Assembly: GCF_018614575.1 (NCBI RefSeq)
Contig: NZ_JAGGOJ010000020.1
Span: forward strand, 124,001 to 188,000
DNA length: 64,000 nt
Source of the DNA: Streptomyces sp. ISL-10
GTDB lineage: Bacteria; Actinomycetota; Actinomycetes; Streptomycetales; Streptomycetaceae
Direction: 5' to 3'
Of the stretch, positions 52,676 to 59,878 are shown piece after piece (position 1 is the stretch's first letter; each line of letters starts with the position of its first letter). The position numbers and the translations under genes are program-made. The notes beneath the pieces were generated by a model that made no database searches, had not been told where the DNA came from, and saw only the letters and a list, made by a program, of their open reading frames with translations.

Positions 52676-53815
52676 CTACGTGCCCGCTGCGTGCCCGTTC
52701 GGATCGGGATCTTGCTTCCGGGCCTGCTCGACGACCGCGCTCACGGCCTGGCCGATCAGCCGTTCACGCTCGGCCGTGGCGTGCTGGTAGATCAGCGCCG
52801 CACGGGCCGTGCTGTGGCCCATCCTGGTCATCAGCTCACGCGTGCTGGCACCGGTCGCGGCGGCCAGGGTGTTCCCGGTGTGGCGGAGATCATGGAAGTG
52901 AAGCCCCTTGATCCCGACCTGATCGCACGCCTTGCGCCACAGCTTGCCGAAGTGGTTCCGGCGCGGCGTCGCCTTCTTGGCCCCAATGAAGACCCGGCCG
53001 TCCGGGCCCGGCTCGGCGAACACGGCGAGATGCGTAGCAAGATCGGTCACGATCACGGCCGGGATCGCGACCGTGCGCTTGCCCGCCGTGCTCTTGGGTT
53101 CCTTCACCAGTCGTTTGCCGCTGTGGAGTTCGGCCACATTCCGGCGCACCCTCAGGGTTCCCGAGTCGAGGTCGATGTCACGGCGGGACAGCCCGATCAG
53201 CTCGCCCCAGCGAAGCCCTGTGAAGGCCGCCAGGAGGACGAGAGCGCGGTACCGGGGCTGGATCGCCCCAGCAAGCTCGTAGACCTCCTGAACGGTCGCT
53301 GTAGGCCGCTCGGGAGTGGGAGCGACGCTCGCGCCCTTGACCCGGCAGGGGTTACGCCGGATGAGCCGGTCCTCCACGGCGGTCATGAGCACGGCCCGCA
53401 GGAGCGCGTACGACTTGGCCACCGAAGAAGCGCCGGCACCCGCGTCCAGACGAGCAACCCGCCAGGCTCGGACCATCGCCGGGGTGATGTCACCCAAGGC
53501 GACGAGGTCGAAGGTCGGCGCGAGGTGATTCCGCAGGAGCGACCGGTACAGGTCAGCGGTCGACGCGCTGATGCCGCGCTCAGTGATCCAGGTCGATGCG
53601 TACGCGCCGAAGGCGACTCGAGCGGCGTCAGGGTCGGTCCAGTCCCCCGCACGCAGCTCGGCTTGGCGCTGGGCCAGCCAGTCATCCGCTTCCCGCTTCG
53701 TGCGGAAGGTGTGCGGCGCCGGGCGGTCGATGCCATCGGGTCCCGGATAGCGAGCCTGGTAGCGGCCAGAGGGCAGCTTGCGGACACGGCCGAAAAACCG
53801 CTTCTTAGCCGCCAT
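52676..53815 (-). CDS. int: Tyrosine site-specific integrase
   Basis: 379 residues. SAM-like/AP2-type N-terminal arm-binding part ('GRYQARYPGPDGIDRPAPHTF'), core-binding domain, then the catalytic domain with Arg in 'TGLRWGELIGLS', His-x2-Arg in 'FHDLRHTGNTLAA', and His/Tyr in 'MGHSTARAALIYQHA'. Inserts the element into the tRNA-Gly 3' end. Its ATG overlaps the xis stop codon (TGATG), so integrase and excisionase are made together. Ends 74 bases from attL. Confidence 0.95.
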   Translation of the reverse strand: MAAKKRFFGRVRKLPSGRYQARYPGPDGIDRPAPHTFRTKREADDWLAQRQAELRAGDWTDPDAARVAFGAYASTWITERGISASTADLYRSLLRNHLAPTFDLVALGDITPAMVRAWRVARLDAGAGASSVAKSYALLRAVLMTAVEDRLIRRNPCRVKGASVAPTPERPTATVQEVYELAGAIQPRYRALVLLAAFTGLRWGELIGLSRRDIDLDSGTLRVRRNVAELHSGKRLVKEPKSTAGKRTVAIPAVIVTDLATHLAVFAEPGPDGRVFIGAKKATPRRNHFGKLWRKACDQVGIKGLHFHDLRHTGNTLAAATGASTRELMTRMGHSTARAALIYQHATAERERLIGQAVSAVVEQARKQDPDPNGHAAGT

Positions 53816-54015
53816 CAGGCCACGCTCCTCAGCCGCCGTGCGGAGGGTGCAACGGTGTTGGCCTCGATGAAGTCCGCGATGGCCCGTTCGGGGATGCGTA
53901 CGTGTCGCCCGACCTTGACGTACTCGATCCGGCGTTCCTCGATGAGCCGCCGAGGGAACCGGACGGTGGTGCCGAGGAGTTCGGCGACCTGGTCAACAGT
54001 GAGCAGTCGGTCCAT
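53815..54015 (-). CDS. xis: Excisionase-type helix-turn-helix protein
   Basis: 66 residues: 'LLTVDQVAELLGTT' winged HTH of the MerR/AlpA-like excisionase family and 'RRIEYVKVGRHVRIPERAI'. It bends att DNA and turns the integrase toward excision. ATG at 54015 is preferred because GGGGGAG lies 8 bases upstream; GTGs at 54021 and 54024 are alternatives overlapping the rep stop. Confidence 0.88.
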   Translation of the reverse strand: MDRLLTVDQVAELLGTTVRFPRRLIEERRIEYVKVGRHVRIPERAIADFIEANTVAPSARRLRSVA

Positions 54016-54017
54016 GG

Positions 54018-55442
54018 TCACCACTCCCCCGTGGTGTCGAAGTCGTCCAGTTCGGTGCGGTGCTCCCGCGCGAGTTCGCGGTTCTGCCTGATCTCGTTGG
54101 CGATGGATTGGGCGAGCCAGGATTCGCCGGGGGTGTGGCCGTGCCCGGCGTAGGTCCAGTGGGCGAGCACGAGCGTGGAGCCCTCCGAGTCCTCGAGGTC
54201 TTCGGGGAGCCCGCGGGCTTGACGTTCCTGGCGGGCGCGGTAGTCGGTGCGGACCTGGCGGAGTGCGCCGAGAGTGGTGGAGTAGCGGCGGGACTTGGTG
54301 GAGAAGTGGCCGCGGAAGCCGAGCATGTGCGACCAGCGCGCCAGCAGCCGGTCCGGATAGTCGCCGTCCAGGGCCCAGCAGGCTTCGATGAGCCGCCGGG
54401 TATGAGCGGGCAGGCCGAGCCGGTCCAGCTCCCCCAGCTCGACAATCCGGCGGTCCACCGTGCCGGTGGTCTCGGCCGCCTTGGTGGCGTACTTCGCGAC
54501 GTAGGCGGCCACGGCCTGTTCGGTCAGGTCCTCGTGTCCGAGAGCGCCGATGGGCTGGACGTCGACCTGGGTCCCCCAGCGCAGTTTCCGTTCCGGGGAA
54601 GTGCCGGCGGACGGGACGACGACCAGGACTCGAGCGGCGGCGGCCCGGATCGCGTCATCGACCAGGGGCACGGTAGCCCAGGCCGGGGGCGGCGAGTCGG
54701 GGCCGTCCGGACCGTCGAGCCGCACCACGGCGTGGAAGTGCACGGCACCGCGCTTTTGAAACTCGGCGACCTTGCCGAACGAGACCCGGCAGGCATCCGA
54801 CAGCGCACGCTGGGAGAGCCCGGCGCGGGCGGCGATTTCCCGGCGCAGGTAGATCGTGAACCGCTGCCACAACTGGCCCGCATGGTTGTTCCAGAGCACC
54901 GCCCCGGCGTAGTCGTACCGGTCCGGGTTCAGCGCGGTGCCCAGGGCGGGATCGTCGTCCTGGTGCTGCTTGCCGCAGCGGCAGCGACCGGAGGCGGGGC
55001 GGTTGTGGACCGGGCCGAACGACGGGGCCGTGAGGGTGGCGAACACGCGCGGGTGGTCCCGCACGGTGTCGGGGACGTCCTTGCGCTCATCCCCGGTGAT
55101 CCCGGCACGGATCAGGTGGTAGGTGTCCCCCGCGTACGTCCAGGCGCAGGACGGGCAGCGCGAGGCACGGCGGTTGCCGCAGGCGACACGTAGCCGCCCG
55201 CCCGGCTCGGCCTGAGTCGAGTACGAGTAGAGCGTCTCGGCGGTCTTGCGGTCCTTGGTGATGGTCCAGCCCTGGAGGTGGATCGGGTCGGAGCAGCCGC
55301 CCGTGCGCCGGATCTGTTCGCGCCAGCGGTCGAAGCCGGGCGTGTTGGCGACGCGCAGCAGGTCGGCCACGGTGATCGGGTCCTGGCCCACGGCCACCGC
55401 CACGTCAGCAACGGCGGCCGAGGGAACGGGAAGGTTGGTCAC
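54018..55442 (-). CDS. repSA: RepSA-type replication initiator
   Basis: 474 residues from the GTG at 55442, overlapping the stop of the upstream gene (GTGA). Cys pairs 'CGNRRASRCPSCAW' and 'CRCGKQH' in the N-terminal half; the metal-binding HUH-like motif is 'GAVHFHAVVRLDG' (about residues 238-250); the nicking Tyr candidates lie in 'AAYVAKYATKAAE'. RepSA proteins of pSAM2 and relatives start rolling-circle replication of the excised circle. Coupled to xis and int, the standard AICE order. Confidence 0.92.
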   Translation of the reverse strand: MTNLPVPSAAVADVAVAVGQDPITVADLLRVANTPGFDRWREQIRRTGGCSDPIHLQGWTITKDRKTAETLYSYSTQAEPGGRLRVACGNRRASRCPSCAWTYAGDTYHLIRAGITGDERKDVPDTVRDHPRVFATLTAPSFGPVHNRPASGRCRCGKQHQDDDPALGTALNPDRYDYAGAVLWNNHAGQLWQRFTIYLRREIAARAGLSQRALSDACRVSFGKVAEFQKRGAVHFHAVVRLDGPDGPDSPPPAWATVPLVDDAIRAAAARVLVVVPSAGTSPERKLRWGTQVDVQPIGALGHEDLTEQAVAAYVAKYATKAAETTGTVDRRIVELGELDRLGLPAHTRRLIEACWALDGDYPDRLLARWSHMLGFRGHFSTKSRRYSTTLGALRQVRTDYRARQERQARGLPEDLEDSEGSTLVLAHWTYAGHGHTPGESWLAQSIANEIRQNRELAREHRTELDDFDTTGEW

Positions 55443-55987
55443 GCGGCCACCGCCGGACGAGGGGCCGGGCGCAGACCGTGGCGATTGTGGACTGGGCAAG
55501 CGATCATGCACGCCGTGTCGGGGTCGCTCGGGTCCAGCGCATCAGCCATCCACCCGGTTCCACTGCACGGGCACGTGCCCTCAACCCGAGCAGGCCGGTC
55601 CTTTGCGGCCTGCGACATGGGGATGTCCGTGCTGACCGTGAAGAGCGTCGCCGTCGTCTCCGCCTTGGAGAAGCGGCACGCGTTCGGGAACCGCCGCTCC
55701 TGCGCACGGGTCTGGTCAGCGGTGGCGAGGTCGGCCAGCCAAAGCAGCCGGTATCCGTATGCAGCGGCGGCCAGGCGGTGAACCTCGTGGAGCCCCAGAC
55801 GGGCGGCCCCCTGGATGATCCAGCCGTGCACCATCGCGTCGTCGTCTCGGCGCATCCGGAAGCGGGTGGGCATGTCGGAGGCGTAGAGCGCCACGGCTCG
55901 TTCCTGATTCGACAGCTCCGAGACAGAGACGGTCTCGACCGGCGACAGGGTGGGCGCGGGGTGCGGAGCAGTGAGCGTCGCGGGCAT
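55439..55987 (-). CDS. Hypothetical AICE protein with Cys-rich C-terminus
   Basis: 182 residues from the ATG at 55987 (GGGAG upstream). N-terminal part helical ('MRRDDDAMVHGWIIQGAARLG'), then a Cys-rich end 'GTCPCSGTGWMADA' and 'CMIACPVHN', reminiscent of a DnaJ-like or other zinc knuckle. Similar genes often precede repSA in AICEs, but I do not know the function. First gene of the rep-xis-int operon; its promoter region is shared with the divergent GntR gene. Confidence 0.75.
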   Translation of the reverse strand: MPATLTAPHPAPTLSPVETVSVSELSNQERAVALYASDMPTRFRMRRDDDAMVHGWIIQGAARLGLHEVHRLAAAAYGYRLLWLADLATADQTRAQERRFPNACRFSKAETTATLFTVSTDIPMSQAAKDRPARVEGTCPCSGTGWMADALDPSDPDTACMIACPVHNRHGLRPAPRPAVAA

Positions 55988-56084
55988 GATGGAAGCTCCC
56001 TTCAAGGGACGAAGGAGGGCGGCGGACTGCTTGGCGGTAGATGCGTCGCCCTCCGGGTTTTGCGGCCGACGACGGCCGCATGGC

Positions 56085-56096
56085 ATAGCTTGCTAT
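56085..56096. promoter_or_regulatory. Small palindrome, candidate regulator half-operator
   Basis: ATAGC-TT-GCTAT, about 25 bases before the larger GntR palindrome and sharing its ATAGC core. May be a second site for the same regulator. Confidence 0.4.
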
Positions 56097-56120
56097 AGAG
56101 CAGAGTGCAGCACAAGACAT

Positions 56121-56150
56121 AGCGCGACATAGGCTGTGCTATGTCGCGCT
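56121..56150. promoter_or_regulatory. GntR (KorSA-like) operator
   Basis: Perfect 12-bp inverted repeat AGCGCGACATAG / CTATGTCGCGCT with a 6-base spacer, ending 18 bases before the ATG of the GntR gene and lying between the two divergent units. Such a site would let the regulator repress itself and the rep-xis-int operon. Confidence 0.8.
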
Positions 56151-56168
56151 AGTCGGTACGCTCGCCGC

Positions 56169-56534
56169 ATGACGGTTGAAGCCCACGACCCCAGGCCGAA
56201 GAAGGTCCAGATCGCCGACGCCTTGCGCGAGGAGATCGCGGTACTCCCAGCGGGGCACCGCCTCGCTTCGCTGCGGGAGTTGGCGGAGCGGTTCAAGGTC
56301 ACCACCGTGACCGTGGGCAACGCGCTCAAGGTGCTTGCTGATGAAGGCGTGATCGTCTCGGTGCCGACACGGGGGTACTTCGTGCAGTCCCCGACGGGCA
56401 CGAATGTGGCAGGGCAGGATGCCAGCGGGCCTGTTAACCGAGACGAGATCAACGCTATCCACTCCGAGATTCAGCAACTTGCCGCCCGGGTGGCCGAGTT
56501 GGAGAAGCGCGCCCAGTCCCCGAGCAGTGCCTGA
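56169..56534 (+). CDS. GntR-family transcriptional regulator (KorSA-like)
   Basis: 121 residues from the ATG at 56169. Winged HTH of GntR: 'ADALREEIAVLPAGHRLASL' and 'KVTTVTVGNALKVLADEGVI', followed by a short coiled-coil end ('AIHSEIQQLAARVAELEKR') instead of a ligand domain. KorSA-type regulators keep AICE replication and transfer silent. Divergent from the rep operon, with a perfect palindrome in the promoter region. Confidence 0.9.
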   Translation: MTVEAHDPRPKKVQIADALREEIAVLPAGHRLASLRELAERFKVTTVTVGNALKVLADEGVIVSVPTRGYFVQSPTGTNVAGQDASGPVNRDEINAIHSEIQQLAARVAELEKRAQSPSSA

Positions 56535-56689
56535 CAGTGATCCACCATGCGTTCCGGGCGACCGACTAACTAGGGACAGGCGTGGTGTCACTGGGGGACA
56601 GCCTTGGTGCCAACCCCCTGTCACCCCCCGTGTCACCAGCTCCCCGACTGCCAGACTCGAAGGCAAGCACCCCGACGGGAGGGCAGCAC

Positions 56690-57922
56690 ATGAGCGACGA
56701 ACGGCCGGCATGGGCGCGACGGATCGCCTCAGAGCGAGAAGCCCGACAGTGGTCACAAGCTGAAGTGGTTGCCGCCCTGCGCGCCCACGCACCGAAGCCA
56801 CTGCCCGAGGGCTCCAGCATGGTCCGCCAGTGGAAGCGGTGGGAGTCCGGCGAGGTCATGCCGAGCGACTTCTACCAACCGATCATCGCGGCCACGTTCG
56901 GCACCGTCACCCATGCGATCTTCCCGGTAGCCGGGCAGCGGGACGGGAATGCCGAGATCGTCGCCGTCAGCGGCATGGAGACGCTGGACATCATCAGCAG
57001 GCTTCAGGCGTCCGACGTCGACAACGCCACTCTTGATGCTCTCCGGATCACTACCGACCGGCTGTGCTCCGAGTACCCGTATCTGCCGAGCGGGCAGCTC
57101 GCCGCCGAGGGCAGGCAGTGGCTCAAGCGGGTTGCAGGGCTCCAGTCCCAGCGGCTCACGCTCGCGCAGCACCGCGAGGTGCTCACCCTGTCCGGCTGGC
57201 TGGCCCTCCTGATCGGATGCGTCGAGTACGACATGGGTGACCGGGCCGCAGCCGAGAGCACCCGGAAGGCGGCCCTGTCTTTAGCTCGTGAGTCCGGCAA
57301 CGCGGAGATCTCTGGCTGGGCTCACGAGATGCGCGCCTGGTTCGCCCTGACCACTGGCGACTACCGTGGAATCCTCGCGGCGTCGCAGGCCGGGACGGAG
57401 TCGGCTCCCTCGCATGGCGTGGCCGTCCAGCTTGCCGCCCAGGAGGCGAAGGGGTGGGCGCGGCTGGGTGACCGGCGCCAGACCGAAGTGGCGTTGGACC
57501 GAGGGCGCAAGCTCCTCGAGGGGATGCCGTACCCCGAGAATCTGGATCACCACTTTGTGGTGGACCCGGCGAAGTTCGACTTCTATGCGATGGACTGCTA
57601 CCGGCTGCTCGGAGAGGACCGCTTCGCAGAGAACCTTGCCCACGAGGTGATCCGAGCAGGCACCGACTTCGACGGGTCTGAGCGATCGCCGATGCGCATG
57701 GCGGAGGCGCGGATCACGCTCGGCGTGGTCTCAGCCAGGCAGGGCGACTTGGACCAGGCCGTGAACTACGGCGAGTGGGCGCTGAAGGGCGACCGGCAGT
57801 CCCTGCCGTCCTTGCTCATGGTCAGCCGCGAACTGGCAGCCATCGTCAACCGGGACTTCGCCAACGAGGCGACGGGCCGTGAGTACCTGGATCACCTGAC
57901 CGCGCTCAGTCGCGCCAGCTAG
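56690..57922 (+). CDS. XRE-like regulator with TPR-type helical repeats
   Basis: 410 residues from the ATG at 56690 (GGGAGG upstream). HTH-like N-terminus ('RIASEREARQWSQAEVVAAL', 'VRQWKRWESGEVMPSDFYQP'), then helical TPR-like repeats to the end ('LSGWLALLIGCVEYDMGDRAAA', 'WALKGDRQSLPSLL'). Proteins of this build act as regulators with peptide-sensing or partner-binding TPRs, and occur widely in Streptomyces. Here probably a second AICE regulator. Confidence 0.85.
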   Translation: MSDERPAWARRIASEREARQWSQAEVVAALRAHAPKPLPEGSSMVRQWKRWESGEVMPSDFYQPIIAATFGTVTHAIFPVAGQRDGNAEIVAVSGMETLDIISRLQASDVDNATLDALRITTDRLCSEYPYLPSGQLAAEGRQWLKRVAGLQSQRLTLAQHREVLTLSGWLALLIGCVEYDMGDRAAAESTRKAALSLARESGNAEISGWAHEMRAWFALTTGDYRGILAASQAGTESAPSHGVAVQLAAQEAKGWARLGDRRQTEVALDRGRKLLEGMPYPENLDHHFVVDPAKFDFYAMDCYRLLGEDRFAENLAHEVIRAGTDFDGSERSPMRMAEARITLGVVSARQGDLDQAVNYGEWALKGDRQSLPSLLMVSRELAAIVNRDFANEATGREYLDHLTALSRAS

Positions 57923-58089
57923 GGCCTGTTACAGGTTTCTCTACCTCGATCAAGGCGCATCCGCCGCGCACGGCGCGGCGGCGCGCGGCCCGTCGGCCGG
58001 GCCGCCGCTCCTGTCTTCGCCCCACGGCCACCCGCCCGCCGGCCGCACGCCGAAACGGCGAAGGGTTGACGGCAGAGGAGGCCCGCTGT

Positions 58090-58270
58090 GGCTGGGGCGG
58101 TCGGCTCCACGGCTTTAGGCAGCCACCATGGGGCGAGCCTCGAAGATCGGGGCCCACATCGGGCCTTAACGGGCAGGTCCACAGACTGCCCGATTTCGCT
58201 GACCAGCGTACGGGCCCCGATCTCTCGCCCCATGGCAGCTCCCGCCCAAAGCCGCTCCACCGACCTCAGC
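58090..58270. repeat. Large imperfect inverted repeat (possible cruciform, RNA or origin)
   Basis: Arms of about 60 bases (58090-58154 and 58211-58270) share, in inverted order, CGGCTTT, CCATGGGGCGAG and GATCGGGGCCC with small gaps. The 56-base centre holds a second hairpin, CGGGCAG / CTGCCCG (58170-58192). As RNA it would be a long branched hairpin; as DNA it resembles single-strand or nick origins of rolling-circle replicons. Confidence 0.75.
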
Positions 58271-58619
58271 CGCCACGTTTCGGCCAACTCGACAGAGCGA
58301 GGCAGGCAGTAGGCCCCCCTCACATCTGTTCAGATCTGTTCCATGGCGTTCCTACGCGTTCCTAACCTGGGACCCACGACAACGCGCCGCTGGCCGGAGA
58401 AGGAGGACTCTGGACGAGCAAGAGCCTCATTCCCGCAGATCAGAACGCTATACACGCGTTCAGTCGACCAACCCTCCAGTAGCGCCGAAGCCGGGTAGCC
58501 GGAAGTCACTGGGTCTGAAGTCGGCTTGATATGCGCTGGGCCGGTCCACTGCTACGGTCTGCTACCAAGCCAGAGAGGGGCCCGCCCCAGCAGCACAAGT
58601 AGCGCTGAACCAGGGCGGG

Positions 58620-58649
58620 TTGACGACGTGGGCCTGATATGGTTTACGG
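58620..58649 (+). promoter_or_regulatory. Weak candidate promoter for the mini membrane protein
   Basis: TTGACG followed 17 bases later by TTTACG, with TATGGT overlapping. About 80 bases upstream of the start codon. The -10 match is poor. Confidence 0.3.
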
Positions 58650-58731
58650 CACACCGAAGACCCGTATGGCGGAGTGTCCTGCGAAGACGCGCCGTACGGG
58701 TCAATCGATCTACTACCAAGGAGGTACATCC

Positions 58732-58926
58732 TTGCCAGAGCAAGGCAACCACCCTCGCGAATCCCATTGCGTACGCACTAGGAAAGCGATACTCCCGAAC
58801 CGTACAGGAGCCCCCGTCAGCAACACAACCACGAGGGCGATGGGGTTGGCCTCAATCATCTCGGCTATAGCCAGCTTGATCGCAGCCCTGACCGGCATGG
58901 CAGCCCTACTGATGACCAGGCTCTGA
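58732..58926 (+). CDS. Small membrane protein of the AICE
   Basis: 64 residues from a TTG at 58732, preceded by a near-ideal AAGGAGG at 58718-58724, 7 bases away. The first 35 residues are polar and basic ('MPEQGNHPRESHC'); the last 28 form one hydrophobic helix ('GLASIISAIASLIAALTG', then 'MAALLMTRL'). No family recognised. It could be a spread or exclusion peptide, or a small toxin-like membrane protein; these are guesses. Ends 133 bases before attR. Confidence 0.65.
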   Translation: MPEQGNHPRESHCVRTRKAILPNRTGAPVSNTTTRAMGLASIISAIASLIAALTGMAALLMTRL

Positions 58927-59058
58927 CCGTCCCCAGAAGCGTGCCCCTGTCGTGCCCGTTGCAGCAGTCCACCACGGGGAACAGCGGGGAACGACGGCCA
59001 AGACTGCGGCAAGCAGCAGGTCAGCGACCCGTCAGGTCAGAGCAGATGCGCATACGGG

Positions 59059-59102
59059 GTCTTCCAAACTAGCTACGCGGGTTCGATTCCCGTCGCCCGC
59101 TC
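59059..59102. repeat. attR: 44-bp tRNA-Gly repeat (partial tRNA)
   Basis: Copies the 3' half of tRNA-Gly (TCC); the 5' half is missing, so it is not a functional tRNA. Confidence 0.95.
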
Positions 59103-59111
59103 TCGACGGCT

Positions 59112-59150
59112 CAGGGCCGGGTCGGAGGACCATCCTCCGACCCGGCCCTG
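59112..59150. terminator. Terminator hairpin next to attR (original host tRNA terminator)
   Basis: A perfect 17-bp stem with a 5-base loop, starting 10 bases past the 44-bp repeat. It is probably the original tRNA-Gly terminator, now displaced 6.5 kb from its tRNA. Confidence 0.78.
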
Positions 59151-59181
59151 ATGCGTTTCTCCGAATCTGATGCGCCGGCGC

Positions 59182-59227
59182 ACTTCGGGCCCTGCCCGGC
59201 GGGTTTCCGCCGGGCAGGGCCCGAAGT
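59182..59227 (-). terminator. Terminator of the small membrane protein gene
   Basis: A perfect 21-bp stem (ACTTCGGGCCCTGCCCGGCG and on) with a 4-base loop, 24 bases past the stop at 59252. Confidence 0.85.
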
Positions 59228-59251
59228 CGTCGCGCGCCCGGGGCCGGGCGC

Positions 59252-59446
59252 TCAGAAACTGATCTGGTTGATCGTCTCCGCTATCGAGTTCATGAATCTT
59301 TCGATCGGCGGGGCCATGCCCGTCGACGCGAGGAAGAACCCGAACAGCGCCGCCACAATGGCCGGCCCCGGCTTGATGGAGCCACTGCGGATCAGCACCA
59401 CGAGGACGATCGCCAACAGCAGCACCACAGACAGTGAAATGGCCAC
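59252..59446 (-). CDS. Conserved-looking small membrane protein
   Basis: 64 residues: 'MAISLSVVLLLAIVLVVLIR', a polar turn, then a second helix 'AIVAALFGFFLASTGMAPP' and an amphipathic end. Two membrane helices. Similar short proteins occur beside tig/clp regions in Streptomyces as I recall, but no function is known. The strong terminator directly downstream supports it being a real gene. Confidence 0.7.
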   Translation of the reverse strand: MAISLSVVLLLAIVLVVLIRSGSIKPGPAIVAALFGFFLASTGMAPPIERFMNSIAETINQISF

Positions 59447-59878
59447 AACTGATCACACCCTCGGTCGGTCCGCCTTGCCGGCCCGGGGACGTGCGGCCCA
59501 GCACACCCCCGCCTGCACCATCGTGCCACCAACCTCCCTGCCCCTGCCTCGGGGTGACGAATCGTCGATGTCAAGATCACGCCAAGCCGGAGCGGCCGCG
59601 CGCTCAGCGGCACGGCGGTCCCGGCCGGCCGATGGGCCGACGGAGTGAAATAGGAGAAGGAATACGAAGTGATCGTTTCCATGTCCCCACATGTTGGTCA
59701 CACGAAATTCGAAGGCCGTTGACGATGTAATTCATGTCACCTTCCCACTGCGCCGATATGCTCTGTTTAAGGGGGATTAATTGGGGCATAGCGGGCGGTT
59801 GGCGGTGGTTTCAGGTTCGAATGGACCGAACACCTGGGTGTTTTACGAAATCGAATCCGCGCGGCTAAGGTGCCTTGA
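59447..59878. other. Divergent intergenic region
   Basis: 432 bases between the small membrane protein gene and the acyltransferase. The right half (about 59650-59870) is clearly lower in GC than its surroundings and must hold the acyltransferase promoter. A short minus-strand frame at 59453-59701 looks spurious. Nothing else seen. Confidence 0.45.

Larger units (their letters stand above)
57923..58731. other. Long structured non-coding region of the AICE
   Basis: 809 bases without a supported gene. 57960-58070 is extremely GC-rich with short palindromes that may end the regulator transcript; 58090-58270 is the large inverted repeat listed separately; 58330-58720 is plain sequence, with a weak promoter-like TTGACG at 58620-58625 before the mini-protein. 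A replication or transfer origin would be expected in an AICE and could be here. Confidence 0.55.
52559..59102. mobile_element. pSAM2-type integrative element (AICE) at tRNA-Gly, lacking a tra gene
   Basis: About 6.5 kb bounded by 44-bp tRNA-Gly repeats. Order from the left: integrase, excisionase, RepSA-like initiator, hypothetical (all minus strand), divergent GntR regulator, XRE/TPR regulator, cruciform region, mini membrane protein. Int-Xis-Rep defines an actinomycete integrative and conjugative element that replicates by rolling circle. No FtsK/SpoIIIE-like Tra, spread (spd) or NUDIX (pra-linked) genes are visible, so it may be mobilisable only with help, or a deletion derivative. Confidence 0.88.

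Noticed and set aside
59059..59102. Second tRNA-Gly gene
   Set aside because: Only the 3' half is present; there is no acceptor 5' strand or D arm, so it is the attR copy.
59453..59701. Minus-strand small frame upstream of the 64-aa membrane protein
   Set aside because: Arg/Ala-rich with no hydrophobic or conserved pattern and poor start context; lies in the promoter region.
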